In this document: one piece after another, positions 17,027 to 24,988 of the stretch
Layout: every line of letters starts with the position of its first letter
Position numbering within the stretch: the first letter of the stretch is position 1
NCBI RefSeq assembly: GCF_019355555.1
Contig: NZ_CP072141.1
Span: forward strand, 1,420,001 to 1,484,000
DNA from: Rhizobium sp. L51/94
GTDB lineage: Bacteria; Pseudomonadota; Alphaproteobacteria; Rhizobiales; Rhizobiaceae
Direction: 5' to 3'
Length of the DNA stretch: 64,000 bases
Position numbers and translations under genes: made by a program
The notes under the pieces: generated by a model
Told to the model about the DNA's origin: nothing
What the model saw: the letters and a program-made list of their open reading frames with translations, nothing else
The model's database searches: none

Positions 17027-18193
17027 ATGTCCATCGTAAACAGCCTCAGCCCGCGCGCGCTTGCAGCCCCCGAAAGCGGTATCGTCGAAGTCCTCAACTA
17101 TGCACGTGGGCGGGAAGGCCTGCTGCCGCTCTGGGTTGGCGAGGGTGATTTGTCGACGCCTGATTTCATCAACCAGGCCGCCATGGCCTCGCTTGCCGCC
17201 GGCGACACCTTCTACACCTGGCAGCGCGGCATCCCGGAATTGCGCCAAGCGCTATCGGATTATTATGCCCGTCATTTCAACGTGGCGCTCTCACCCGACA
17301 ATTTCTACGTCACCGGTTCAGGCATGCAGGCGATCCAGCTCTCCGTCCAGGCGATTACCTCGCCGGGCGACGAGATGATCTATTTGACCCCGGCCTGGCC
17401 GAACATTGCAGCGGCCCTCGAAATCGCCGGCGCACGCTCGGTCGGTGTCCAGCTCGATTTCGAAGGCGGCAAGTGGGCCCTCGATATCGGTCGCATCGAG
17501 GCCGCCATCACGCCGAAAACCAAGGGCCTGTTTCTCAATACACCGTCCAACCCCACCGGCTGGACTGCGAGCCGTGAGGATCTGACCACGATCCTGGCGC
17601 TCGCCCGCAAGCACGGTCTCTGGATCATGGCCGACGAGATCTACGCGCGTTTTCACTACGCAGGCGGTCGCGCGCCATCGCTGCTCGATACCAGGCAGCC
17701 GGATGATCGCATCCTCTTCGTCAATTCCTTCTCAAAGAACTGGTCGATGACCGGTTGGCGCATCGGCTGGATCGTCGCGCCGCCTGAAACCGGGCAGGTG
17801 CTGGAGAACCTCGTGCAATATTCGACATCTGGCGTTGCCCACTTCATGCAGATGGGCGCGGTCGCTGCGCTTAATGCCGGCGACGTGTTCGTGGAGAGCA
17901 ACATCGAAAAGGCGACGCTGTCGCGGGATATCCTCTGCGAGGCACTGGTTGCCACCAACCGCGTCGAGACGCTGAAGCCCGACGGCGCGCTATACGCTTT
18001 CCTCAAGATCGACGGTATTACCGACAGCCGCCAGGCAGCGCTCGATATTGTCGACAAGACCGGCGTCGGCCTGGCACCGGGAACGGCGTTTGGGGCTGGC
18101 GGGGAACTGTTCCTGCGCGCCTGCTTCCTGCGCGATCCCCGACAGATCACCGACGCCGCAGAGCGGTTGAGCAAGTATATCCTCAGCCTCTGA
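17027..18193 (+). CDS. Pyridoxal-phosphate aminotransferase, class I/II
   Basis: A 388-residue fold-type I aminotransferase. The substrate-recognition N-terminus (LPLWVGEGDLSTPDFI) and cofactor phosphate site (VTGSGMQAIQLSVQAI) are present. LNTPSNPTGW, the Asp of MADEIYARFHY and the Schiff-base Lys in VNSFSKNWSMTGWRIGW follow. The substrate-carboxylate Arg lies near LFLRACFL. Length is typical. An in-frame ATG at 17027 follows a CCGGAGA site. The nearest relatives by eye are rhizobial aspartate/aromatic-type aminotransferases, but substrate cannot be assigned. It appears to be a single-gene unit. Confidence 0.88.
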   Translation: MSIVNSLSPRALAAPESGIVEVLNYARGREGLLPLWVGEGDLSTPDFINQAAMASLAAGDTFYTWQRGIPELRQALSDYYARHFNVALSPDNFYVTGSGMQAIQLSVQAITSPGDEMIYLTPAWPNIAAALEIAGARSVGVQLDFEGGKWALDIGRIEAAITPKTKGLFLNTPSNPTGWTASREDLTTILALARKHGLWIMADEIYARFHYAGGRAPSLLDTRQPDDRILFVNSFSKNWSMTGWRIGWIVAPPETGQVLENLVQYSTSGVAHFMQMGAVAALNAGDVFVESNIEKATLSRDILCEALVATNRVETLKPDGALYAFLKIDGITDSRQAALDIVDKTGVGLAPGTAFGAGGELFLRACFLRDPRQITDAAERLSKYILSL

Positions 18194-18402
18194 TCGCCCA
18201 CGCGAAAGTCTCCACACTCCCGGCACAGGCTCAGGAGTGTGTTCTTCCGCGCAAATTCGCTAAAAGCCTGTCTATCTCATCAAGACATTGCTAACTACGC
18301 CACCATTCTCCGACCCTTAAAGTTGTGGAAAGGTGGATTGATAATCAAATATCAAATGACGCGAGCCAATGCTCCCGCGATGACAAGCCAGGGATGCAAG
18401 AC

Positions 18403-19434
18403 ATGGCGATATTGGTAACGGGCGGTGCCGGCTATATCGGCAGCCATATGGTCTGGACCTTGCTGGATGCCGGCGAGGACGTGGTGGTGATCGACAGACT
18501 GTCGACCGGCTTCCGCTGGGCTGTGGCACCGGCTGCGCGTTTTTACCTGGGCGATGCAGCCGACGAGACCGTGCTGCAAAAGATCTTTGCCGAAAACGAT
18601 ATCGAAGCGATCGTCCATTTCGCGGGCTCGGCCATTGTCTCGTCCTCGATCAAGGATCCGCTCGCCTACTACGAGAACAACACCGGCAAGACGCGCGTGC
18701 TGATGAGCGCTGCCGTCAGGGCAGGGGTTCGCCATTTTGTCTTCTCCTCCACAGCTGCCGTCTACGGGCCGCAGCCGACGGGCGAACCGGTGCCGGAAAC
18801 TGCCTCGCTCAATCCGGAAACACCCTATGGGCTCTCCAAGCTGATGTCGGAGTACATGCTGCGCGACGCCGCTGCTGCCTACGATTTCCGCTATGTCGCA
18901 CTGCGCTATTTCAACGTCGCCGGAGCCGACCCGGAAGGCCGCACCGGCCAGTCGACGGAAGGTGCCACGCATCTCGTCAAGGTGGCCTGCGAGGCAGCAC
19001 TCGGCCGGCGCCCGGCCGTCGATATCTATGGCACCGACTATCCGACCCATGACGGCACCGGCGTACGCGACTACATTCATGTCAGCGATCTCGCCGAGGC
19101 GCACCTGAAGGCCCTGCAGCACCTAAGGGCAGGCGGGCCTTCGCTGATTGCCAATTGCGGCTATGGCATGGGCTATTCCGTCCTCGACGTGCTCAACATG
19201 GTGACGCGGGTTCACGGACGCGCCTTCCGGATAAACCACGCGCCGCGCCGGCCGGGCGATGCAGCCTGCGTCGTTGCCGATGCAAGCTTCGCTCGCGATG
19301 TGCTCGGCTGGACGCCACGGCGCAACTGCATGGAAACCATCGTGCGCTCGTCGCTCGCCTGGGAAAATCATCTGGCGCAGCGCCGCGAGGCCGACCGGTT
19401 CACGACCCCAGCCCCCGTCGCCGCCGTCTGCTGA
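18403..19434 (+). CDS. galE: UDP-glucose 4-epimerase
   Basis: A 343-residue extended short-chain dehydrogenase that interconverts UDP-glucose and UDP-galactose, feeding exopolysaccharide and lipopolysaccharide synthesis (ExoB role in rhizobia). The NAD motif GGAGYIGSH is at the start. The catalytic Ser/Thr are in FSSTAAVYGPQPTGE, and YGLSK supplies Tyr and Lys. ALRYFNVAGADPEGRTGQ and GTGVRDYIHVSDLAEAH are hallmark GalE stretches. ATG 18403 is preferred over ATG 18394 because AGGGA is eight bases before the former. A short tail beyond the usual 328-330 residues carries no known motif. Confidence 0.93.
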   Translation: MAILVTGGAGYIGSHMVWTLLDAGEDVVVIDRLSTGFRWAVAPAARFYLGDAADETVLQKIFAENDIEAIVHFAGSAIVSSSIKDPLAYYENNTGKTRVLMSAAVRAGVRHFVFSSTAAVYGPQPTGEPVPETASLNPETPYGLSKLMSEYMLRDAAAAYDFRYVALRYFNVAGADPEGRTGQSTEGATHLVKVACEAALGRRPAVDIYGTDYPTHDGTGVRDYIHVSDLAEAHLKALQHLRAGGPSLIANCGYGMGYSVLDVLNMVTRVHGRAFRINHAPRRPGDAACVVADASFARDVLGWTPRRNCMETIVRSSLAWENHLAQRREADRFTTPAPVAAVC

Positions 19435-19567
19435 TATCGCAACGGAATGCACAGTGCGCGTGCGTCTGTCGCCGTACTTGTCAATCCCGGCGTCTTATTC
19501 TCAGATGGCGCTGGACAGACCGGTAGAGGGTGCCCATCTCCTTCGCAAAAAGGGGCGGAGTTCGGCA

Positions 19568-20626
19568 ATGCAGGCAGCAGACGAGATCATCATCGAACGC
19601 AACGGCTCGGTCGGCGTCATCCGGCTTAACCGACCGAAGGCGCTGAACAGCCTGACGCTATCCATGGTTCGGGCCATAGCCGGCAGCCTCGAAAGCTTCG
19701 CCGCCGATCCGGCGATTGCCAGTGTCGCTATCATGGGCGAGGGCGAGCGAGGACTTTGTGCCGGCGGCGACATCCGCGCCCTGCATCAGAGCGGCAGCGC
19801 CGGCGGCAAGGACGCCACCAGCTTCTGGCGCGAGGAATTCCGGCTCAACCGGATGATTGCCGAATACCCGAAACCCTATGTGGCACTGATGGACGGCATC
19901 ACCATGGGTGGCGGCGTCGGCCTCTCCTCCCATGGCAGCCACCGCATCGTTACCGAGCGGACGCGCCTGGCTATGCCCGAGACCGGTATCGGCTACTTCC
20001 CCGATGTCGGCGCCACGTGGCTGCTCTCCCGCGATGGAGGCGAGACCGGCACCTGGCTTGCCCTGACAGGCCTTGCCATCGGCGCTGCGGATGCGATCGA
20101 TGCCGGCCTTGCCGACCATCACGTAGCCTCGCAGGACCTCGCCGAAGTGCTTGCTGCCATTGGCGGATTGCCGCCGGGCGCTTCGGCGGAAGACGTCCAT
20201 ACGGCAATTGCAGCCTTTGCCACGCCGCCGGAAGACGGCATCTTCGTCGCCAACGCCGTGACGATCGGCCGTGCGTTTGCCCATGACAGCGTCGAGGCCA
20301 TCATGGCGGCGCTGGCCATGGAGCCTGACGCCTTCGCCGCCGACAGCCTGAAAGCCATCGCCACGCGCTCCCCGACCAGCCTGAAGCTGACGCTGCTCCT
20401 GCTGCGCGCCGGGCGGAAGAGCCGGGATCTATCCGAATGTCTGGAGCGGGAACTCGGCGCCTGCCGCCAGATCCTCAAGACTACCGATTTCTACGAGGGT
20501 ATCCGCGCCGCCATCATCGACAAGGACCGCAATCCGCAATGGTCCCCCGACAGCCTCGATGCGGTGGACGAGGCGGCGCTGGAACGCTTCCTTGAGGTGT
20601 CCGAGGCAAAGCTGTTCGACCGGTAA
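19568..20626 (+). CDS. 3-hydroxyisobutyryl-CoA hydrolase-type crotonase
   Basis: A 352-residue crotonase-fold protein of the HIBCH group, which hydrolyses 3-hydroxyisobutyryl-CoA in valine breakdown. Oxyanion-hole segments are MGEGERGLCAGGDIRALHQ and DGITMGGGVGLSSHGSHRIV. The catalytic region LAMPETGIGYFPDVGATWLL has the Glu and Asp that distinguish HIBCH hydrolases from plain hydratases. The length (about 350 against 260 for hydratases) and a C-terminal part with FYEGIRAAIIDKDRNPQWSP also fit this group. CGGAG lies before the ATG at 19568. It is separated from galE by 133 bases and converges with the next gene. Confidence 0.88.
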   Translation: MQAADEIIIERNGSVGVIRLNRPKALNSLTLSMVRAIAGSLESFAADPAIASVAIMGEGERGLCAGGDIRALHQSGSAGGKDATSFWREEFRLNRMIAEYPKPYVALMDGITMGGGVGLSSHGSHRIVTERTRLAMPETGIGYFPDVGATWLLSRDGGETGTWLALTGLAIGAADAIDAGLADHHVASQDLAEVLAAIGGLPPGASAEDVHTAIAAFATPPEDGIFVANAVTIGRAFAHDSVEAIMAALAMEPDAFAADSLKAIATRSPTSLKLTLLLLRAGRKSRDLSECLERELGACRQILKTTDFYEGIRAAIIDKDRNPQWSPDSLDAVDEAALERFLEVSEAKLFDR

Positions 20627-20647
20627 AAACGGCTGCGTCGCCCCCGC

Positions 20648-21409
20648 TCAGTCCTTGGGCGTATATTCGACCATCATCGCCAGCACCTCGTCGAATTGTC
20701 CCGCCCGTTCGGCATTGCGAAAGTAGCGCACACGCTCGACGCTCACTTCTTCCGGCGATTGGTCGCCATTGCCATGGAGCAATGCCAAGACCTCGTCGGC
20801 AAATTCGCCGAGCGGCTGCGAGTTCGGGTCCAGGGATTGACCAGGTGTCAGCTCGGTCTGCACCTGAGGCGGAATGATCTCGATGATCTCGACCCGTCCC
20901 TTGAGCAGCGGGCGGATGGCGGCAGTGTAGGAGTGGATCGCTGCCTTGGAGGCGCTGTAGGTGGGCGAGGCCGGGTAGGGCACGAAGGCGGTCCCGGACG
21001 AAACATTGATGATCGTCGCATGGCTTTGCGCGGAGAGGTGGTCGATCAGCGCATTCGTCATCCGGATCGGACCCAGCACATTGGTCACGATCATACGTTC
21101 CGCGTCGGCGAGGTCGCGCTTCCGGGTCGGATTTTCGCTCTTGTAGGTCCCGGCATTGTTCACCAGCACATTCAGGTCCGGATAGGCAGCGACGATCACG
21201 CCGACGCCTGCTTCAATCGCAGCGGCATCGTCGATGTCGAGTTCGTGGACGAAGATATTTTCCCGATCCTGCGCTGTTTCTTCCAGCATCTCGCGGCGGC
21301 GCCCGGTGACGATGACGCGATTGCCGGCATCGTGCCAGCGCTGGGCAAGCGCACGTCCAATGCCCGAACCGCCGCCTGTGACGAGGATTGTGTTGCCGCT
21401 TGCCTTCAT
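20648..21409 (-). CDS. SDR-family oxidoreductase (DltE-like)
   Basis: A 253-residue classical short-chain dehydrogenase/reductase. The cofactor glycine motif is TGGGSGIGRALA, followed by an Arg-rich segment (TGRRREML) that suggests NADP. LVNNAGTYK, the catalytic Ser in INVSSGTAF, and YSASKAAI with the Tyr and Lys are present. The C-terminal part (IEIIPPQVQTELTPGQ) is like DltE/YciK-type members. It lies head to head with a PadR regulator gene 81 bases away, so it is a probable target of that regulator. The substrate is not known. Confidence 0.87.
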   Translation of the reverse strand: MKASGNTILVTGGGSGIGRALAQRWHDAGNRVIVTGRRREMLEETAQDRENIFVHELDIDDAAAIEAGVGVIVAAYPDLNVLVNNAGTYKSENPTRKRDLADAERMIVTNVLGPIRMTNALIDHLSAQSHATIINVSSGTAFVPYPASPTYSASKAAIHSYTAAIRPLLKGRVEIIEIIPPQVQTELTPGQSLDPNSQPLGEFADEVLALLHGNGDQSPEEVSVERVRYFRNAERAGQFDEVLAMMVEYTPKD

Positions 21410-21458
21410 GTCGTTCTACTCCTTGAAAAGATACCCGACAAATCGGGATGCAGGGGAA

Positions 21459-21488
21459 TACTCCTGCGAGAGTAGTATCGCGAGAGTA
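21459..21488. promoter_or_regulatory. Candidate PadR operator between the SDR and PadR genes
   Basis: Inverted repeat TACTC (21459-21463) / GAGTA (21470-21474) with a six-base spacer overlaps a direct repeat of GCGAGAGTA at 21466-21474 and 21480-21488. The second copy ends two bases before the PadR start codon, so binding here would silence the regulator gene and could also control the divergent SDR gene. Confidence 0.5.
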
Positions 21489-21490
21489 AG

Positions 21491-22051
21491 ATGTCGTCAA
21501 TTCGCTTGTTCATTCTGTCGTCCTTCGATCTGCTCGGGCCCATGCATGGCCATCGGCTCCGGCTAGAAGCCGAAAACCGCTATGTATCGCTTTGGACCGA
21601 CATATCGGTCGGAGCCGTCTACGGAGCAATGTCGAGGCTGGCGGAGGAGAAGCTTCTTCGTCAGATCAGCGAAGAGCGTGATGGCAATCGCCCCGTGCGG
21701 CAGATCTATGAGATCACTGACGAGGGTCGGCGCGTTCTCGCCGATCTCCGCCGTTCGGGCCTCACCGACATCTGGTACAAACACGACCCGTTCGACCTTG
21801 CCCTGATCCGGCTCGACCCCGCCAGCGCCGCCGAACTGCCGCGCCTCCTCGATATCAGGTTGAAGGCGCTCGAAGCGCAGCTAGCGGAAGCCAATCGCAT
21901 CAACGACTGGGCGGCTCCCTACATCGGCATCACCAAACGATCGGCGCTTAAGCACGGGCAGCACCGGTTACGGGCCGAGATCGGTTACCTGCGTGAGGTG
22001 ATCGCCGATATCGATGCCATCGTCGCAGAGGTGAGTGCGGGCAAAGTCTGA
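21491..22051 (+). CDS. PadR-family transcriptional regulator
   Basis: A 186-residue PadR regulator. The N-terminal winged helix (about 1-85) shows the family landmarks: ILSSFDLLGPMHGHRLRLEA, then WTDISVGAVYGAMSRLAEEKLL, then RPVRQIYEITDEGRRVL. The C-terminal Vir-type helical dimer domain (about 95-180) ends with LRAEIGYLREVIADIDAIV. Such proteins usually repress a neighbouring gene until a small, often phenolic or toxic ligand binds. The divergent SDR gene is the obvious target, with repeats at 21459-21488 as the likely site. No canonical ribosome site is visible, and the repeat AGAGTAAG lies directly before the ATG. Confidence 0.88.
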   Translation: MSSIRLFILSSFDLLGPMHGHRLRLEAENRYVSLWTDISVGAVYGAMSRLAEEKLLRQISEERDGNRPVRQIYEITDEGRRVLADLRRSGLTDIWYKHDPFDLALIRLDPASAAELPRLLDIRLKALEAQLAEANRINDWAAPYIGITKRSALKHGQHRLRAEIGYLREVIADIDAIVAEVSAGKV

Positions 22052-22107
22052 CCGCTGCCGCCACATGCCCGCATTCGCGCGCCCGTCCTCGGCAAGGGTC
22101 GCAATTC

Positions 22108-22140
22108 GCGATGGCTGCCCGCAGCCCTGGCAGCCATCGC
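22108..22140. terminator. Perfect 12-bp hairpin between convergent genes
   Basis: Arms GCGATGGCTGCC (22108-22119) and GGCAGCCATCGC (22129-22140) are perfect complements with a nine-base loop, midway between the convergent PadR and RidA-type genes. No T run follows on either strand, so if it ends transcription it does so without the usual U tract. It is the only hairpin in this junction. Confidence 0.5.
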
Positions 22141-22185
22141 CGGTTTCGGGTTCGTATCAGCAGTGAGACAACACCGCGGTCGAAT

Positions 22186-22584
22186 CTAAGCCTTTGCCGG
22201 CAGGCGCGCGATCACCTTGATCTCGAAATCAAAGCCGGCGAGCCATGTCACCCCGACGGCAGTCCAGGCTGGATAAGGCTTTTCCCCGAAGTAGCGCTGC
22301 TTGACCGGCATGATGGTGTCGAACTGGTTCTGCGGATCGGTGTGGAGCGTCGTGACATCCATCACATCCTCGAAGGTGCAGCCCGCTGCTTTGAGCACGG
22401 CAGCCAGGTTCTCGAAGGCACGTTCAACCTGGCCCTGGAATTCGGGTTCAGGTGTCCCGTCGATGCGGCTGCCGACCTGGCCGGAGACAAACAGCAGGTC
22501 GCCGGACTGAATCGCTGCCGAATAGCCGTGTGCTTCGTAGAGCGCATGTCTATGAGGTGGAAATATTGCGTTTCGCGTGGTCAT
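22186..22584 (-). CDS. RidA-family protein (YjgF/YER057c/UK114)
   Basis: A 132-residue RidA-like protein; the family includes enamine/imine deaminases that clear reactive intermediates from PLP enzymes. YSAAIQSGDLLFVSGQVGSR is the typical second strand, followed by FENLAAVLKAAGCTFEDVMD. The segment PYPAWTAVGVTWLAGFDFEI sits where the active-site motif lies; the Arg that binds carboxylate in true RidA (in the R-x-A/C-V motif) is replaced here (WTAVGV). Imine deaminase activity is therefore doubtful, and this looks like one of the Rid1-7 subgroups. AAGGAA precedes the ATG at 22584. The divergent TetR gene and three operator copies between them point to local control. Confidence 0.85.
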   Translation of the reverse strand: MTTRNAIFPPHRHALYEAHGYSAAIQSGDLLFVSGQVGSRIDGTPEPEFQGQVERAFENLAAVLKAAGCTFEDVMDVTTLHTDPQNQFDTIMPVKQRYFGEKPYPAWTAVGVTWLAGFDFEIKVIARLPAKA

Positions 22585-22646
22585 TTTATTCCTTCTGGCC
22601 ACCGTGGGAGCTTCGCCATCAGGCTTCCCACGGCGGACAATTTGAG

Positions 22647-22710
22647 ATACGTTGCGTATGCGAAAGTAGATGACATACGACGTGTATGTCAATCTATATA
22701 CGGTACGTAT
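22647..22710. promoter_or_regulatory. Three copies of a 13-bp operator between RidA-type and TetR genes
   Basis: Three near-perfect 13-base palindromes of form ATACG-N3-YGTAT lie at 22647-22659 (TTG centre), 22675-22687 (ACG centre, right arm TGTAT) and 22698-22710 (GTA centre). Centres are 28 and 23 bases apart. The middle site is also part of a longer palindrome with 8-base arms TGACATAC and GTATGTCA (22671-22691). The cluster lies 19 bases before the TetR start and 63 before the RidA-type start. Repeated symmetric sites in a divergent TetR promoter are the classic operator arrangement. Confidence 0.8.
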
Positions 22711-22728
22711 GTGAAATTGGAATGATGA

Positions 22729-23322
22729 ATGGCAAAGCGGCGCGCCGAGACGATGGAAGAAAACCGCGGCAAGCTCATTGCCGCCGGGCGCAAGGCGTTT
22801 GCGGAAAAAGGCTATTTCGCCGCGTCCATGGACGAATTGACGGCTGATGCTGGCCTGACGCGCGGCGCGCTGTACCACAACTTCGGAGACAAGCGCGGAC
22901 TGCTCGCCGCCGTGGTCAACGAGATTGATTCAGAGATGGCGCAACGGGCCAAGGCGATTGGTGCGGCCCAATCAGACGAGTGGCAGGGTCTGCTCGCGGA
23001 GGCGACGGCCTATATCCAGATGGCGCTTGACCCCGAGGTTCAAAGGATTGTTCTGCTGGACGGCCCCGCTGTCCTCGGAGACCCATCGAAATGGCCCAGT
23101 CAGGACAACTGCCTCGATGTGACAAGGCAGGCGGTGCAAAGGCTTATGGAAAAAGGGATACTCAAGCCCCTGGATGCCGAAGCGGTTGCCCGACTTCTCA
23201 GCGGGGCTGCGCTGAATGCCGCGTTGTGGGTCGCTGCAAGTGAAGATGCCGAGACCGTCCTCCCGAAGGCCATCGACGCGTTTCAGGCACTGGCCACGGG
23301 CCTGCTCTCCAGACCAGTGTGA
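22729..23322 (+). CDS. TetR-family transcriptional regulator
   Basis: A 197-residue TetR/AcrR-type repressor. The N-terminal helix-turn-helix is textbook: RGKLIAAGRKAFAEKGYFAA, then MDELTADAGLTRGALYHNFG, then DKRGLLAAVV. The C-terminal ligand domain (about 80-197) is of the type with IVLLDGPAVLGDPSKW in its middle, found in a large group of proteobacterial TetR proteins with unassigned ligands. It should bind the three ATACG-N3-YGTAT sites just upstream and so control itself and the divergent RidA-type gene. The gene has only a weak ribosome site (TTGGAA), fitting low expression. Confidence 0.9.
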   Translation: MAKRRAETMEENRGKLIAAGRKAFAEKGYFAASMDELTADAGLTRGALYHNFGDKRGLLAAVVNEIDSEMAQRAKAIGAAQSDEWQGLLAEATAYIQMALDPEVQRIVLLDGPAVLGDPSKWPSQDNCLDVTRQAVQRLMEKGILKPLDAEAVARLLSGAALNAALWVAASEDAETVLPKAIDAFQALATGLLSRPV

Positions 23323-23525
23323 GGCACACCAAAGCTTGTCGGCTAAATCCGCCAGAATTCGGAGCCCCGGCACCCCTCCGCGGCTCTTGAAGCGAAGTCC
23401 CCCGGAAACTGGCTCGTTGACAAAGATTTCCCGCAGTGATTGAAGTGGCACGGGTTACGAACACCTGCCGCCTGCAGACGCAAGTCACGGTGAAGTTCGG
23501 CAGACAGATTATCCTCACCCTCGAA

Positions 23526-23582
23526 GCATTTCGGTGGTGGCAATGCGGGCTCCCATCCTCAGCCGAAATGCCTCTCTGGAGG
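23526..23582 (+). promoter_or_regulatory. Structured leader of the MATE pump gene
   Basis: A nine-base perfect stem, GCATTTCGG (23526-23534) with CCGAAATGC (23563-23571), encloses 28 bases. It runs directly into a second small stem, CCTC (23571-23574) with GAGG (23579-23582), which would pair with the GGAGG ribosome site of the MATE gene. Sharing base 23571, the two stems are nearly exclusive. This could form a translation switch. It does not match a riboswitch class I can recognise. Confidence 0.4.
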
Positions 23583-23590
23583 AGTGAGCA

Positions 23591-24988
23591 ATGTCCACAG
23601 GACATTCTGACGACAACCTATTTCTGACTGCGCCTGTGCACAAAATATTTGCCGCTACCGCCTTGCCCATGGCTGCCATCATGCTGATGAATGGGCTTCT
23701 TGGTATCGTCGACGCCGCATTCCTCGGTCGGTTCGTCGGCACGAAAGCCATGGCAGCGGTCGGCATCGCCTTCCCCGTGCTCATGCTAACCATTGCCCTC
23801 TCCACGCTCGTCAGCGCCGGGATGTCCAGTTTCCTGGCTCGCCAGCTTGGCGCCGCTGCCCGCCAGGCCGCTGCCGCGACCTTTGCGGCCGCCCATGGGC
23901 TTGCCCTGCTCATCGCCGCAATGCTGATCCTGATATTTCTGGCGGGAGGATGGAGCTTTGCCTTGCGAAGTGCCGGCTCCGACAGATCGGTTGCGGAAAT
24001 GGTCTGGGTCTTTCTGGCGATTAGCATATTCGGAACTCCGGTGCAGTTCCTGTTGGGGATTCACGCCGATGCCTGGAGGAACGAGGGAAAAGCGGGGTTG
24101 ATGGCGCTCATGTCGCTTGCCGTGACGCTCATCAATATTGTGCTGAACTACTTCATGATCGTGCTGCTAGAACTCGGGATCGCTGGATCGGCGCTCGGCA
24201 CGATACTCGCGCAGGCAATAGGGTTGGGACTGTTGGTCGGCTTGCGCCCGTTTGTCGACGGGATGATGCCCCTTGGGAGCCTCTGGCGGAACCGCTGGAC
24301 AGGGGAATGGCGACGGCTGCTGGCGCTAGGAGCGCCGGTCAGTCTGGGTTTCATAGGCATAGCACTTTCGGGAACGGCCGTGCTTCTTGCCCTGCGTCTC
24401 GGCATCAGCGTAGATTACGAGAAATCCATCGCCGCCTATGGCATCGTGACCCGCGTTTTCGGTTTCGCGTTTTTGCCGATCATGGCGATCGCGGTGGCTA
24501 TGCAGAGCGTCGTCGGCAACAATGTTGGTGCCGGCTTCTCCGCCCGCGCCGACAAGGCCCTTTGGATCGCGGCGACAACCGTATTGGTCTATTGTTTTGC
24601 AGTGGAAGTTTTTCTGCTCTGCGCCGGGGGTAGGGTCGGCGCATTGTTTGTCTCAAATCCCGATGTGATTGCCGAAACCGGAAGGCTTTTTCGGCCTATG
24701 GCGGCGTTCTATCTGGTTTCAGGACCGATTTTTGTCTTCGGAATGTATTTCCAGGCCGTGGGCCAACCGGCGCTGGCGGGCTTGCTGACGGTAGCCAAGC
24801 CGTTCGTGCTGCTGCCGTTGCTCATCGCGGTTATTGCAGCGATAGGGGGCGCCGATCTTATCTGGTTCGCCTATCCGCTGGCAGATAGTCTCACCGCGAT
24901 TGTCGCTCTGCTGGTGCTGTCTGCTGCCTTGAAAACGCGTAGGCTCACGGGCGGGATAGGCCTGAGTGGCATGGGGAGCCCGTCATGA
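23591..24988 (+). CDS. MATE-family multidrug efflux transporter
   Basis: A 465-residue inner-membrane antiporter of the MATE (NorM/DinF-like) family, which exports cationic drugs or metabolites using Na+ or H+. Twelve hydrophobic spans can be counted in two halves. The first half has the family stretch ALPMAAIMLMNGLLGIVDAA and MAAVGIAFPVLMLTIALSTL with Gly-rich MSSFLARQLGA. The second half repeats it (LLALGAPVSLGFIGIALSGT and AIAVAMQSVVGNNVGAGF). GGAGGAG lies six bases before the ATG, partly inside a possible hairpin. The next gene overlaps by four bases (ATGA) and is co-translated. The substrate is unknown. Confidence 0.9.
   Translation: MSTGHSDDNLFLTAPVHKIFAATALPMAAIMLMNGLLGIVDAAFLGRFVGTKAMAAVGIAFPVLMLTIALSTLVSAGMSSFLARQLGAAARQAAAATFAAAHGLALLIAAMLILIFLAGGWSFALRSAGSDRSVAEMVWVFLAISIFGTPVQFLLGIHADAWRNEGKAGLMALMSLAVTLINIVLNYFMIVLLELGIAGSALGTILAQAIGLGLLVGLRPFVDGMMPLGSLWRNRWTGEWRRLLALGAPVSLGFIGIALSGTAVLLALRLGISVDYEKSIAAYGIVTRVFGFAFLPIMAIAVAMQSVVGNNVGAGFSARADKALWIAATTVLVYCFAVEVFLLCAGGRVGALFVSNPDVIAETGRLFRPMAAFYLVSGPIFVFGMYFQAVGQPALAGLLTVAKPFVLLPLLIAVIAAIGGADLIWFAYPLADSLTAIVALLVLSAALKTRRLTGGIGLSGMGSPS

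Noticed and set aside
22930..23125. Short open frames within the TetR gene in other frames
   Set aside because: Shadows of a clear TetR reading frame.
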